This document shows, in pieces, positions 13,990-20,236 of a stretch of 20,802 nt of DNA. The notes below the pieces were generated by a model. The model was not told where the DNA came from. It worked only from the letters and a program-made list of their open reading frames with translations, and ran no database searches. How positions within the stretch are numbered: position 1 is the first letter of the stretch; each line of letters begins with the position of its first letter. The stretch lies in contig CAZNVG010000018.1 in assembly GCA_964576475.1 (NCBI GenBank), positions 1 to 20,802 of the forward strand, written 5' to 3'. The translations under genes and the position numbers were made by a program. Source of the stretch: CAZNVG01 sp964576475. Its GTDB lineage: Bacteria; Patescibacteriota; Saccharimonadia; Saccharimonadales; CAZNVG01.

Positions 13990-15672
13990 CTAGCGCGTGA
14001 CGCGGACGAAACGCTCCACGAAGGGGCGCTGCTCCAGGTCGATCGCGGCGCGATGCTCTTCCCACAACTCCTGCGGAATCGTGAGCAGGCTCAACACCTT
14101 GATGATCAACCAGTCCTGGAGGCCCAAGATCCACTTGTCGTTCCTCGCGGAACGCCTCGGGTTCTCGGGCTCGTCGAGCTCCTTCCACAACGGGTGGAGG
14201 GTGTTGATCGCCAGGAGTCCCTGGGTGTGATCGAACTCCCAGAGCCGAGTCGAACGCTCGAACGGTTCGTGGCTGAGCCACAGACCGATCGAGTCATCTC
14301 CCACGACCTTGCGTCGCTGACCACGAGGACCCTTGGTACCCACGGGCGTGTCGCTCGGTCGATCCTTGGTGGGCTGCTTGCGCGGCCTACCGGATCCACC
14401 GGACGGCGGCTTGTCGGGGTCGGCCGGAGCCAGCGAACGTTCGCTGGGGTCGTCCTCGAGTTCACCTTCACGCGGCGTGTGGTCCGTCGGCGAAACGCGA
14501 CCCGCGGCGATGCCGTTGAGCAGAAGGTCTCGCAACCGACTGTTCTTCGGATCTGCCAGCAGCTCACGCAACCGGTCCATCGACTGCTGACCAAGGGCCT
14601 GATGACGCTCCTCGATGGAACGCCGGCGATCCTGGTCGTACAGATCACGACCGACCGTCTCGAACCACTGATCGATCACCGTATACAGATCGACCAGCGA
14701 TTCGTCGTACTCGAACTTCGTACGCTCCTCGTGGAGCGTGATGTTCTCGGCCTTGATGACGCCTTCGAAGAAGCCGCTGCCGAGAGCACTGAAGCCCTCC
14801 GTCGTGTCGTGCCAGCCGGCCGCACGCGCTTGACGCATGAACTCGCTCCAGGTGACCCCGGACGAGCTGTCGAGCTCGGTGACCTTGACGCGACCCGCCA
14901 GCTTTCCACGACGCTTGACGGCGCGGTACAGCTCGAAGCGGACCTTGCCCACCGTGTCGCTCTCCACCGTGAAGACGGGAAGCTGCTCGCCGGAGTACGG
15001 GATGGGAACGATGTCTCGGTTCATGATCGTGCCGTCGGTTTCCCGCAGCATGACCCTCACCTTGATGCCTCGTTCGAACATCACTTCACCGAACTTGTCG
15101 ATGATCGTCTCCTCGAAGTTGTCGAGGTTCACCATGGTGATCGTCCGGTCCTTGAGGAGACCGATCATGCTCACCACAGTACGCCACTTGGTTCCGAGGT
15201 CATCCGCTGCAGCCCTGAAGGGCGTCGGAATCGTCGGAAGCGTGGCCATCCCTCGACGCGGAATCTCGATCTTGCTCGCGGCACGCTGGATGCGGGCACG
15301 CTCGAAGGTCCATTCCATCGGGGCTCCGCCCTCGGCCTGGCTCGAGAACAAGTACTTGTCGCACTTGCCCAACGGGCTGATCAGACCGCGACCGAAGCGA
15401 CCGAGACGGTCCTTCTTCTTGATCGAGCTGCCGACACTCTGGAGCGCCTTGGCGAAGAGGTCGGGCGTGACTCCTCGACCATTGTCGGCGACGAACGCGG
15501 CACGCTTCTCGAGGTCGAACACCACACAGATGAGCGTGGCATCACCATCGATCGCGTTCTGAACGCACTCGACCGCCGTCAACGGCAGGCTGGGGTAGGT
15601 CTTGGAGACCGCGAGCAGGATGTTTCCGCGATGGAAATCCAACTCATCGGTCAGGACCTTTGCGGGGCTCAC
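13990..15672 (-). CDS. Gene D: GHKL (Hsp90/gyrase-like) ATPase
   Basis: 560 aa from GTG at 15672, preceded by GGAG at seven bases; the open frame extends further upstream but the extra residues overlap the gap after gene C. The N-terminal domain carries the Bergerat ATP-binding motifs: N box 'ECVQNAID' (E35, N39), G1 box 'DNGRGV' (about 63-68) and the Gly-rich lid 'GRFGRGLISPLG' (about 91-102). A transducer-like middle region follows. Next is a Pro/Gly/Asp-rich disordered linker (roughly 390-460) and a conserved-looking C-terminal domain of about 100 residues containing 'LLAINTLHPLW'. Related folds power Hsp90, MutL, topoisomerases and several anti-phage systems. The exact family is unknown. 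Codon use is GC-rich like A-C. Confidence 0.85.
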   Translation of the reverse strand: MSPAKVLTDELDFHRGNILLAVSKTYPSLPLTAVECVQNAIDGDATLICVVFDLEKRAAFVADNGRGVTPDLFAKALQSVGSSIKKKDRLGRFGRGLISPLGKCDKYLFSSQAEGGAPMEWTFERARIQRAASKIEIPRRGMATLPTIPTPFRAAADDLGTKWRTVVSMIGLLKDRTITMVNLDNFEETIIDKFGEVMFERGIKVRVMLRETDGTIMNRDIVPIPYSGEQLPVFTVESDTVGKVRFELYRAVKRRGKLAGRVKVTELDSSSGVTWSEFMRQARAAGWHDTTEGFSALGSGFFEGVIKAENITLHEERTKFEYDESLVDLYTVIDQWFETVGRDLYDQDRRRSIEERHQALGQQSMDRLRELLADPKNSRLRDLLLNGIAAGRVSPTDHTPREGELEDDPSERSLAPADPDKPPSGGSGRPRKQPTKDRPSDTPVGTKGPRGQRRKVVGDDSIGLWLSHEPFERSTRLWEFDHTQGLLAINTLHPLWKELDEPENPRRSARNDKWILGLQDWLIIKVLSLLTIPQELWEEHRAAIDLEQRPFVERFVRVTR

Positions 15673-15775
15673 TGATGAGCTCCGCACATGTAGTGGGTGG
15701 ATGGGACGGGGCGGGACAGCATGAGAAACTCCTTGTTGGGGTCTGTCCGGGTGGAAACTTGCCTTGCATGATGTG

Positions 15776-16561
15776 TCAGAAGTTCGACACACCACCATTC
15801 TTCTTGAACTCACGTGCTCGCTTACCCCGGAGGGAAGCCAGCGTCTGGAACAACGCCTCGTACGCATCATGACCGAAGATCTCACGGAATTTCTCCCGCA
15901 TCTCGTCGGTACACGCGTCCGAGTTCACATACTCCGCCAGAGGCGAAGCAGCCTTCAGCTGGCTCGCCAGCATCAGTAGTGGCAGCTGACTTTCGTCTTG
16001 CCACGCAGTGTCCCGTACTTCAGTTGTCGGCCGTGAAGCCACACGAGAGGGCGCTGCCTTGGTGGGCATCGCTTGTGATCCTCCCTGAAGTCGTGCAACC
16101 TCCTTCTTGAACTTGTCCGGTACACGAAGCTTGGCCTCTGCCAGCTGTACACCGTAGAGCTCTTCGAGGTCCTTGACCTTCAGCTTCTGACGATTGACAG
16201 GAGTGGTGGTGCCACGAAACGTGACCCAAACCTGCTGATCGTTCTTCAGCTGCAGGATATCTCGAACCTCTTCGAGAGTGATGACGCCAAAGCTGTACAG
16301 CTCGCACACGTACATCGCCAACGGGTTTACGCCATCGAGCTCCGTGGACGTGAATCCGAGAGCTCGCAGCACAAACCACAGCTTCATCAAGGCAGCGCCT
16401 CGAGGAGGCTGATCGCCCATCGTCCACCGATAGACGGTTTCGTGTCGACATCCGATGAACGACGCGAGATACTTGCGTCGTTCAAGAATCCGATGGTCGT
16501 CGTTCTCGAGGAAGCTCTTCACTCGTCCGAGGACAAATGCTTGTAGATCCTGGACGTCCAT
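15776..16561 (-). CDS. Gene C: HTH DNA-binding protein of unknown role
   Basis: 261 aa from ATG at 16561. The ribosome-binding site AGGTGAG lies close upstream. Residues about 27-69 look like a helix-turn-helix of XRE type: 'LERRKYLASFIGCRHETVYRW' carries the tri-helical pattern with a recognition helix around 38-47. Residues 70-160 are mixed alpha/beta with a basic KLKVKDLEELYG segment. A Pro/Thr/Ala linker (about 160-190) leads to a helical C-terminal domain ending in a basic tail (GKRAREFKKNGG). It probably regulates the A-D block or binds element DNA. It has its own promoter, downstream of the hammerhead, so C and D can be transcribed independently of A and B. Confidence 0.75.
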   Translation of the reverse strand: MDVQDLQAFVLGRVKSFLENDDHRILERRKYLASFIGCRHETVYRWTMGDQPPRGAALMKLWFVLRALGFTSTELDGVNPLAMYVCELYSFGVITLEEVRDILQLKNDQQVWVTFRGTTTPVNRQKLKVKDLEELYGVQLAEAKLRVPDKFKKEVARLQGGSQAMPTKAAPSRVASRPTTEVRDTAWQDESQLPLLMLASQLKAASPLAEYVNSDACTDEMREKFREIFGHDAYEALFQTLASLRGKRAREFKKNGGVSNF

Positions 16562-16566
16562 TTCTC

Positions 16567-16591
16567 ACCTATCCTTTCCTGGTCCATAGGT
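16567..16591 (-). promoter_or_regulatory. Inverted repeat that can mask the gene C ribosome-binding site
   Basis: On the minus strand ACCTAT (16586-16591) can pair with ATAGGT (16567-16572). The second arm contains the AGGT of the ribosome-binding site before the ATG at 16561. The loop is 13 bases. Confidence 0.35.
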
Positions 16592-16656
16592 AAATGCTAC
16601 CTCTTGTCAAACTACAACCTTCGGCAAAGGATACTCCCTGCAAAGATCAGTTCATA

Positions 16657-16685
16657 CTTATACACTAAAAAGACACAAAAGTAAA
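16657..16685 (-). promoter_or_regulatory. Promoter of gene C
   Basis: TTTACT (16680-16685), 17 bases, TATAAG (16657-16662) on the minus strand. The predicted start near 16650 lies downstream of hammerhead 1, so transcripts from here would not carry the ribozyme. Confidence 0.5.
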
Positions 16686-16704
16686 GCACTATAACAGGGT
16701 GGGT

Positions 16705-16777
16705 TGATCTTTCGTCCTTTTGGACTCATCAGAACACACTTTGAGTACAAAATACGTACTCACATGTATTGAGATCA
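16705..16777 (-). ncRNA. Hammerhead ribozyme 1 (B-C gap)
   Basis: All hammerhead parts are present in order on the minus strand. Stem III 5' strand is TGATCT (16777-16772) and the cleavage base is C (16771, triplet CUC). Stem I has AATACAT pairing with GTGTGTT, an internal loop, then GAGTAC/GTACTC with a seven-base loop. The core is CTGATGA (16732-16726). Stem II is GTCC/GGAC with loop AAAA. GAA follows, and stem III 3' strand is AGATCA (16710-16705). A15.1-U16.1 is kept and stem III is the open end, making it type III. Predicted cleavage is between 16771 and 16770. The internal loop in stem I is where loop-loop contacts with stem II usually form. Confidence 0.92.
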
Positions 16778-16778
16778 T

Positions 16779-16845
16779 TGGGTCTAAGGCAGCGGTAGGT
16801 GTGTGCGATACGCACTACATACTACCGCCGCCTTAGAGCGACCCA
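16779..16845 (-). repeat. Long hairpin after gene B, directly before hammerhead 1
   Basis: The main arms at 16836-16822 and 16798-16784 are 15 bp, with one imperfect position that is G-U in the minus-strand RNA but A/C in the plus strand, arguing for minus-strand function. A small inner stem (GTGCG/CGCAC) and an outer TGGGT/ACCCA extension add to it. One base separates it from stem III of the ribozyme. Confidence 0.8.
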
Positions 16846-16853
16846 TGGTTTCG

Positions 16854-16878
16854 GAGAGAGCCCCCAGCATGCTCTCTC
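16854..16878. repeat. Short hairpin at the gene B stop codon
   Basis: GAGAGAGC and GCTCTCTC form an 8-bp stem with a nine-base loop and include two bases of the TGA stop. It could slow ribosome release or mark the 3' end of the gene B message. Confidence 0.5.
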
Positions 16879-17629
16879 ACTCCTTGGGAAGGTACTTGCC
16901 CGACAGGTCGTCGATCGTCTTCTCGAGTTCCTTGACGGCCGGCTCACTGAGAACGCTCAACTGCTGCTTGAGCGCATCGCGTTCGGCGAGCAAATCATCA
17001 CGCTCCTGCGTGAGTTCACGCAACGACACCGTCCATCCCTCCGAGGAAGTCTGTGCTTCGGACAGGAGCTCACTCACGCGAGTGTTCGCCGACTCCAAGT
17101 CAGAAGTCAGCTGCTCGATCCGCCGATCCATCTCCTCGAGAAGTGCCTTGTGCTTGACGGCATACTCGCTCGGCAGAACGGTCGGCTCATCGCTGTCTTC
17201 TTCGACAGGCTTCACCTGACCGGTTTGAGTCTGGAGTCGCTTGCGCAACGAACGCAGTTCGCGGACGCTCGCACGAGCTTCCTCCATCTCGTTCCAGCTG
17301 ATGGCAACGACATCCTCGCCGAGGATTTCCATCGCCAACACGATCGGCCACACCCGGTAGATGTAGCGTCCACCCACCTTGGGCTCACGACGACCGGTCG
17401 ATCGCAGCACACCGAGGCGCTGCAACAACTCCATGATGTCCTTGCTGCTCGCCCCTTCGAGCTGAAGTCCGTCGAGGATCTTCTTGAAGCCGATCGGTGC
17501 CTCCACTGCAGCCGACTCCATGTCGGATGCTTTGCGGAGCTCACCCAGCACCGAAACCAAGGCTTCGTGCAGAGCGATCGGCTCTTTCTGGCCTTTCCAT
17601 CTGACCATCGGCACCTCTGTGGTTGCCAT
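16877..17629 (-). CDS. Gene B: winged-helix-like and coiled-coil protein
   Basis: 250 aa from ATG at 17629, chosen because GGGAGGT lies seven bases upstream; an earlier in-frame ATG at 17650 precedes that site. Residues about 20-95 read as a winged helix: helices 'IALHEALVSVLGELRKA', 'SSKDIMELLQRLGVLRSTG', then a wing with 'GGRYIYRVW'. Residues about 115-135 and 158-247 are Glu/Leu/Arg-rich heptads typical of a long coiled coil, with an acidic break at 140-153. The architecture is the same as gene A, suggesting that A and B are paralogues or hetero-oligomer partners that bind DNA. No membrane segment. Function is unknown. GC-rich codon use. Confidence 0.75.
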   Translation of the reverse strand: MATTEVPMVRWKGQKEPIALHEALVSVLGELRKASDMESAAVEAPIGFKKILDGLQLEGASSKDIMELLQRLGVLRSTGRREPKVGGRYIYRVWPIVLAMEILGEDVVAISWNEMEEARASVRELRSLRKRLQTQTGQVKPVEEDSDEPTVLPSEYAVKHKALLEEMDRRIEQLTSDLESANTRVSELLSEAQTSSEGWTVSLRELTQERDDLLAERDALKQQLSVLSEPAVKELEKTIDDLSGKYLPKE

Positions 17630-17675
17630 AAACGGCACCTCCCTTGTCAATTGTCCATTGTTGGACGCAACCCAC

Positions 17676-17687
17676 TCACTCGAGTGA
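17676..17687. promoter_or_regulatory. Perfect 12-bp palindrome upstream of gene B
   Basis: TCACTCGAGTGA is a perfect dyad between hammerhead 2 and the gene B start. It is a plausible operator for one of the DNA-binding proteins encoded here. No convincing promoter was found beside it. Confidence 0.35.
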
Positions 17688-17740
17688 ATTAGTCATACTT
17701 AATCACAAATTCGAGTGTTTCGCAAATACTCAGTATCTCT

Positions 17741-17797
17741 GTTACCTTTCGTCCTTATTGGACTCATCAGAACGACTATACAATTCGTTGAGGTAAC
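17741..17797 (-). ncRNA. Hammerhead ribozyme 2 (A-B gap)
   Basis: Minus strand, in order. Stem III 5' strand GTTACCT (17797-17791) is followed by cleavage base C (17790, triplet CUC). Stem I is AACGA/TCGTT with a nine-base loop. The core is CTGATGA (17770-17764). Stem II is GTCC/GGAC with loop AATAA. GAA follows, and stem III 3' strand is AGGTAAC (17747-17741), pairing perfectly over 7 bp. The arms of stems I and III differ from hammerhead 1 while pairing is preserved, which is covariation within the window. Predicted cleavage is between 17790 and 17789. It is type III with a shorter stem I. Confidence 0.92.
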
Positions 17798-17804
17798 TTG
17801 GGGT

Positions 17805-17863
17805 GGGCGAGTGGTGCGAGTAAGATCAGGACAACCCGATCAATTACTCTGCGCCACCCGCCC
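17805..17863 (-). repeat. Long hairpin after gene A, directly before hammerhead 2
   Basis: A 59-base inverted repeat with arms of about 26 bases starting GGGCG and ending CGCCC and a TTGT loop. It has two G-U pairs, one mismatch and small bulges on the minus strand. It starts 13 bases after the gene A stop and ends seven bases before ribozyme stem III. Confidence 0.8.
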
Positions 17864-17876
17864 GTGCACATCCCTA

Positions 17877-18752
17877 CTAGATATCGCCAACTCTCTGCGC
17901 ATACCGACGTTGAGCTCGATTGAGCACCGGTCCGGGTACCGAACGCGTTTCGATGTCCGACACAGCCGCCATCAGCAAGTTTGCATCAGCGACCACAGCC
18001 GCATCAAGCAGACGCGCTTCGAGAAGAGCTTCGACTTCATCGAGCTTGCGCGACTTTGACCTAAGTTGCTGCTCGAGCTCCTTCCTTGACGACTCGCTCG
18101 CCAACAGTTCAGCTTCAAGCTCTTCAACGCGAGCATCAAGCGCCGTCAGTAGCTGCTGCACTCGCTGGGCTGTCACCTGGCTCAGTCCAGTCGTGTCGGC
18201 AACAGTGTCTTCCAGCACTTCAGTCACGGCCACCGTCTCTGCTCGACGCACATCGTCAAGCTGCCTCTGCAGATCAGCCAGCTCTTCGTTCAGTCGGCTG
18301 GTCAGCAGATGAGACTCTGCAAGGCTTGCCTCGATCGACTCCAGTGATCGTTCTCGCTTCACAGCTTCACGCCGTAACTGATCGATCAGCGCCTCACTCC
18401 CCTCTTGCTGCAGGATCAGGTACTTGACCAGCTCCTGAAGTACGTGAGGATCGTCTGGCAGATCATCATCTTGCTCGTTTTCGGCAGACGACGCCTCGAC
18501 AAGCCTGATGAGTGAACACCGAGGACGATCGTCCTTAGTGGTTCCTGCCCAGAGAATCTCCAGTACCCCTTCACTCTCGAGCGCTCGGCATTCACGTACG
18601 AGTGCGTGCAACTCACGAGCGTTGTCTGTCCAGTTCGGACACAACTTCATGGCTCCAGCTAGATGCTGAAAACCCTGATGCCCGCGAGCATGAATGATCG
18701 TGCCACCCCTATCTCTTAAGGCACCGATAATCTGTTCTCGCATTTTTGACAT
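17877..18752 (-). CDS. Gene A: winged-helix-like and long coiled-coil protein
   Basis: 291 aa from ATG at 18752, chosen because GGGGG lies four bases upstream; the longer frame upstream runs through the promoter. Residues about 3-86 resemble a winged helix ('MREQIIGALRDRGG', 'HALVRECRALESEGVLEI', then a strand pair). An acidic stretch (about 88-102) follows. Long coiled-coil segments occupy about 105-172 and 195-255, rich in Glu, Leu, Arg and Gln, ending in a basic tail (LNRAQRRYAQR). No membrane segment. It shares its layout with gene B. Coiled-coil DNA-binding proteins of this sort occur in segregation, phage and plasmid maintenance, but nothing identifies the role. It is the first gene of the A-D block. 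Confidence 0.75.
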   Translation of the reverse strand: MSKMREQIIGALRDRGGTIIHARGHQGFQHLAGAMKLCPNWTDNARELHALVRECRALESEGVLEILWAGTTKDDRPRCSLIRLVEASSAENEQDDDLPDDPHVLQELVKYLILQQEGSEALIDQLRREAVKRERSLESIEASLAESHLLTSRLNEELADLQRQLDDVRRAETVAVTEVLEDTVADTTGLSQVTAQRVQQLLTALDARVEELEAELLASESSRKELEQQLRSKSRKLDEVEALLEARLLDAAVVADANLLMAAVSDIETRSVPGPVLNRAQRRYAQRVGDI

Positions 18753-18773
18753 GCATCCCCCAATGTAAAAAGT

Positions 18774-18804
18774 GCCCAAAAGGGCGCGACCCAGGAACTT
18801 CCTG
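18774..18804. repeat. Two small dyads in the gene A leader
   Basis: GCCC-AAAA-GGGC (18774-18785) and CAGGAA-C-TTCCTG (18792-18804) lie between the predicted promoter and the gene A start. They could be operators or a small attenuator hairpin; the minus-strand copy of the first is followed by a T run. Confidence 0.35.
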
Positions 18805-18815
18805 AATGTATACTT

Positions 18816-18844
18816 ATTATTCAATATCAAAGCGCTTGAAGCAA
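18816..18844 (-). promoter_or_regulatory. Promoter of gene A
   Basis: Minus strand TTGCTT (18839-18844), 17 bases, AATAAT (18816-18821). The predicted leader of about 57 bases contains the two dyads. Confidence 0.45.
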
Positions 18845-18874
18845 GCACTAGCAATAGCACTAAAACGTTCATGA

Positions 18875-18902
18875 TTGATTTAGTGCTGTAATGTGGTATA
18901 AT
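18875..18902 (+). promoter_or_regulatory. Promoter of the 55-aa gene (leaderless)
   Basis: TTGATT (18875-18880), 16 bases, TATAAT (18897-18902) with TGG before it. Six bases separate the -10 box from the ATG, so the transcript should start at the codon. Confidence 0.7.
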
Positions 18903-18908
18903 TAGCTC

Positions 18909-19076
18909 ATGGAAAAACCAACTGACGTGCCAATTTCAGAGGCTATTGCACAAGAAGAAGATCCGACCTATATTCGTGCCCTAACCTTACTACGGTCTGC
19001 TTTTGGTGAAGAAGTAATGGTAACTCGCGGCGATCATGGTCTAGAAGCTCATGAGCCCGACTCGTTAACTAGCTAA
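18909..19076 (+). CDS. 55-aa hypothetical protein
   Basis: The frame starts with ATG six bases after a consensus TATAAT and ends with TAA at 19074-19076. The product is acidic, with one probable helix (residues about 20-37, 'TYIRALTLLRSAFGEEVMV') and a polar tail. No motif is recognised. It overlaps the 3' end of the opposing 369-aa gene by 12 bases. The strong promoter and precise spacing are the main support that it is real. Base composition is host-like. Confidence 0.55.
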   Translation: MEKPTDVPISEAIAQEEDPTYIRALTLLRSAFGEEVMVTRGDHGLEAHEPDSLTS

Positions 19077-20174
19077 GGTCATCCGATATTCTTGCGATAT
19101 TTGTTGCAGCCCATGCAGCATTTCTTTGGTGGCCTGATCGAAATTGACTCTTTTCCCAGACACGACATCTGCAAAGTCGAGTACCTCAATTGAAGGATCG
19201 TATTTGCGACTAGAAGCGCGTGTTTTTAATTGAATTCTTCGTGTTTTTCCGTCTGTATCCTCAATAATTACATCGTGATTAGGGCTCAGGTGTCGCCCAT
19301 GATTTTCATTTGTCTCGCCGCGCCATTCAGCGTCTTCTCTACTCGTGGCACTACGCACACTCGTTGTGTCTATCCTCTCGTCGGACCAAAGCGCAAAACG
19401 CTCGTTTGCAATAAACGACCACTCAAACAATGCACCGATAGTTTCGTCGTCAAAATGACCCGCTTGAGCTAATTCTGCTACTTGCGCTATTGCGGCTACC
19501 TCTATGGCTGCAAAGCTACGATCGTATTTCTTGTTTGCTTCTACACGAAGTTTTCGTGCAACCGCCGGATCTTCCTTGCTAGCTCTTTCAATATCGAACT
19601 CATATTGTGTTCTCGCCGAAAGATGCTTCAGATCGATTCCAAGTAGTAGTGCGTTTGTTTTGTATGTCTCATCAACTGCATAAGTAGGATTCGTGCCCTC
19701 CCACTCTGTGCCTGACTGAATTCGGTCTAACTGATTAAAAGCAAGGGTGATGGCATGCGCTTTCACGACTCTATCATCACTCATTCGAGCAATCTCGCTC
19801 AACATGTACGCATTATCGAGCTTTACGCCCATCGCTAGACTTCTGTCTCGATGTTCAAAACCGTAGGTCATCTCAGCTGCTTTCACCATATCCGGTAGCG
19901 AATCTTCGAGTGGATTCAGTGGACCGAGTGTGCGGTACCAATATCGAGCCCGTTCGCTTGGGCTGCGATACTTACCTGCTGATTCCGCGCTCATTGCTTT
20001 GCGCACACCCTCAAGTGCAAGTGTCTTAACCATATTTGCAACACGCTGCTCATCCGGGTCGTGTTGTGCTATTTCCTGCCAATATTGCAAATAGCCAGGA
20101 TCTTCAACTGGCGCACCGACAGCTGCCTGCATTTCACTAAAGCGTTCTTCTATTTCTGGTTTTTCGTATGACAT
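19065..20174 (-). CDS. Hypothetical 369-aa protein with possible PD-(D/E)XK-like motif
   Basis: 369 aa from the ATG at 20174. An in-frame ATG at 20210 lies inside the predicted promoter and is rejected. Residues 1-290 are mostly helical, with 'YWYRTLGPLNPLEDSLPDMVKAAE' and 'AVDETYKTNALLLGIDLKHLS' as landmarks. Residues about 299-320 read NHDVIIED, a short turn with Gly, then RIQLKT: an Asp on one strand followed by Q-x-K on the next, the pattern of PD-(D/E)XK nucleases in which Gln replaces Glu. This is suggestive only. No signal peptide or membrane segment is present. A near-consensus promoter precedes it; no clear ribosome-binding site is seen. Confidence 0.75.
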   Translation of the reverse strand: MSYEKPEIEERFSEMQAAVGAPVEDPGYLQYWQEIAQHDPDEQRVANMVKTLALEGVRKAMSAESAGKYRSPSERARYWYRTLGPLNPLEDSLPDMVKAAEMTYGFEHRDRSLAMGVKLDNAYMLSEIARMSDDRVVKAHAITLAFNQLDRIQSGTEWEGTNPTYAVDETYKTNALLLGIDLKHLSARTQYEFDIERASKEDPAVARKLRVEANKKYDRSFAAIEVAAIAQVAELAQAGHFDDETIGALFEWSFIANERFALWSDERIDTTSVRSATSREDAEWRGETNENHGRHLSPNHDVIIEDTDGKTRRIQLKTRASSRKYDPSIEVLDFADVVSGKRVNFDQATKEMLHGLQQISQEYRMTLAS

Positions 20175-20200
20175 ATGTGTTTTTTTGATGTAACACATAA

Positions 20201-20229
20201 ACATTAGCATTTAATTGTACTAATGTCAA
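20201..20229 (-). promoter_or_regulatory. Promoter of the 369-aa gene
   Basis: Minus strand TTGACA (20224-20229), exactly 17 bases, TAATGT (20201-20206) with TGC before it. The predicted start lies about 20 bases before the ATG at 20174. Confidence 0.7.
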
Positions 20230-20236
20230 TTTAGGG

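Noticed and set aside
14053..15675. 540-aa open frame on the plus strand opposite gene D
   Set aside because: It mirrors a GC-rich gene whose minus strand has clear GHKL motifs. The plus product is Arg/Leu/Glu-biased with no motif and no ribosome-binding site.
15672..15683. CUGAUGA-like core on the plus strand near the gene D start
   Set aside because: No partner GAA with a matching stem II and no closing stems were found; it is just the complement of the gene D start region.
16799..17692. 297-aa open frame on the plus strand opposite gene B
   Set aside because: It covers the hairpins and the gene B start region and has no ribosome-binding site. The minus-strand gene has GGGAGGT and a coherent winged-helix/coiled-coil layout.
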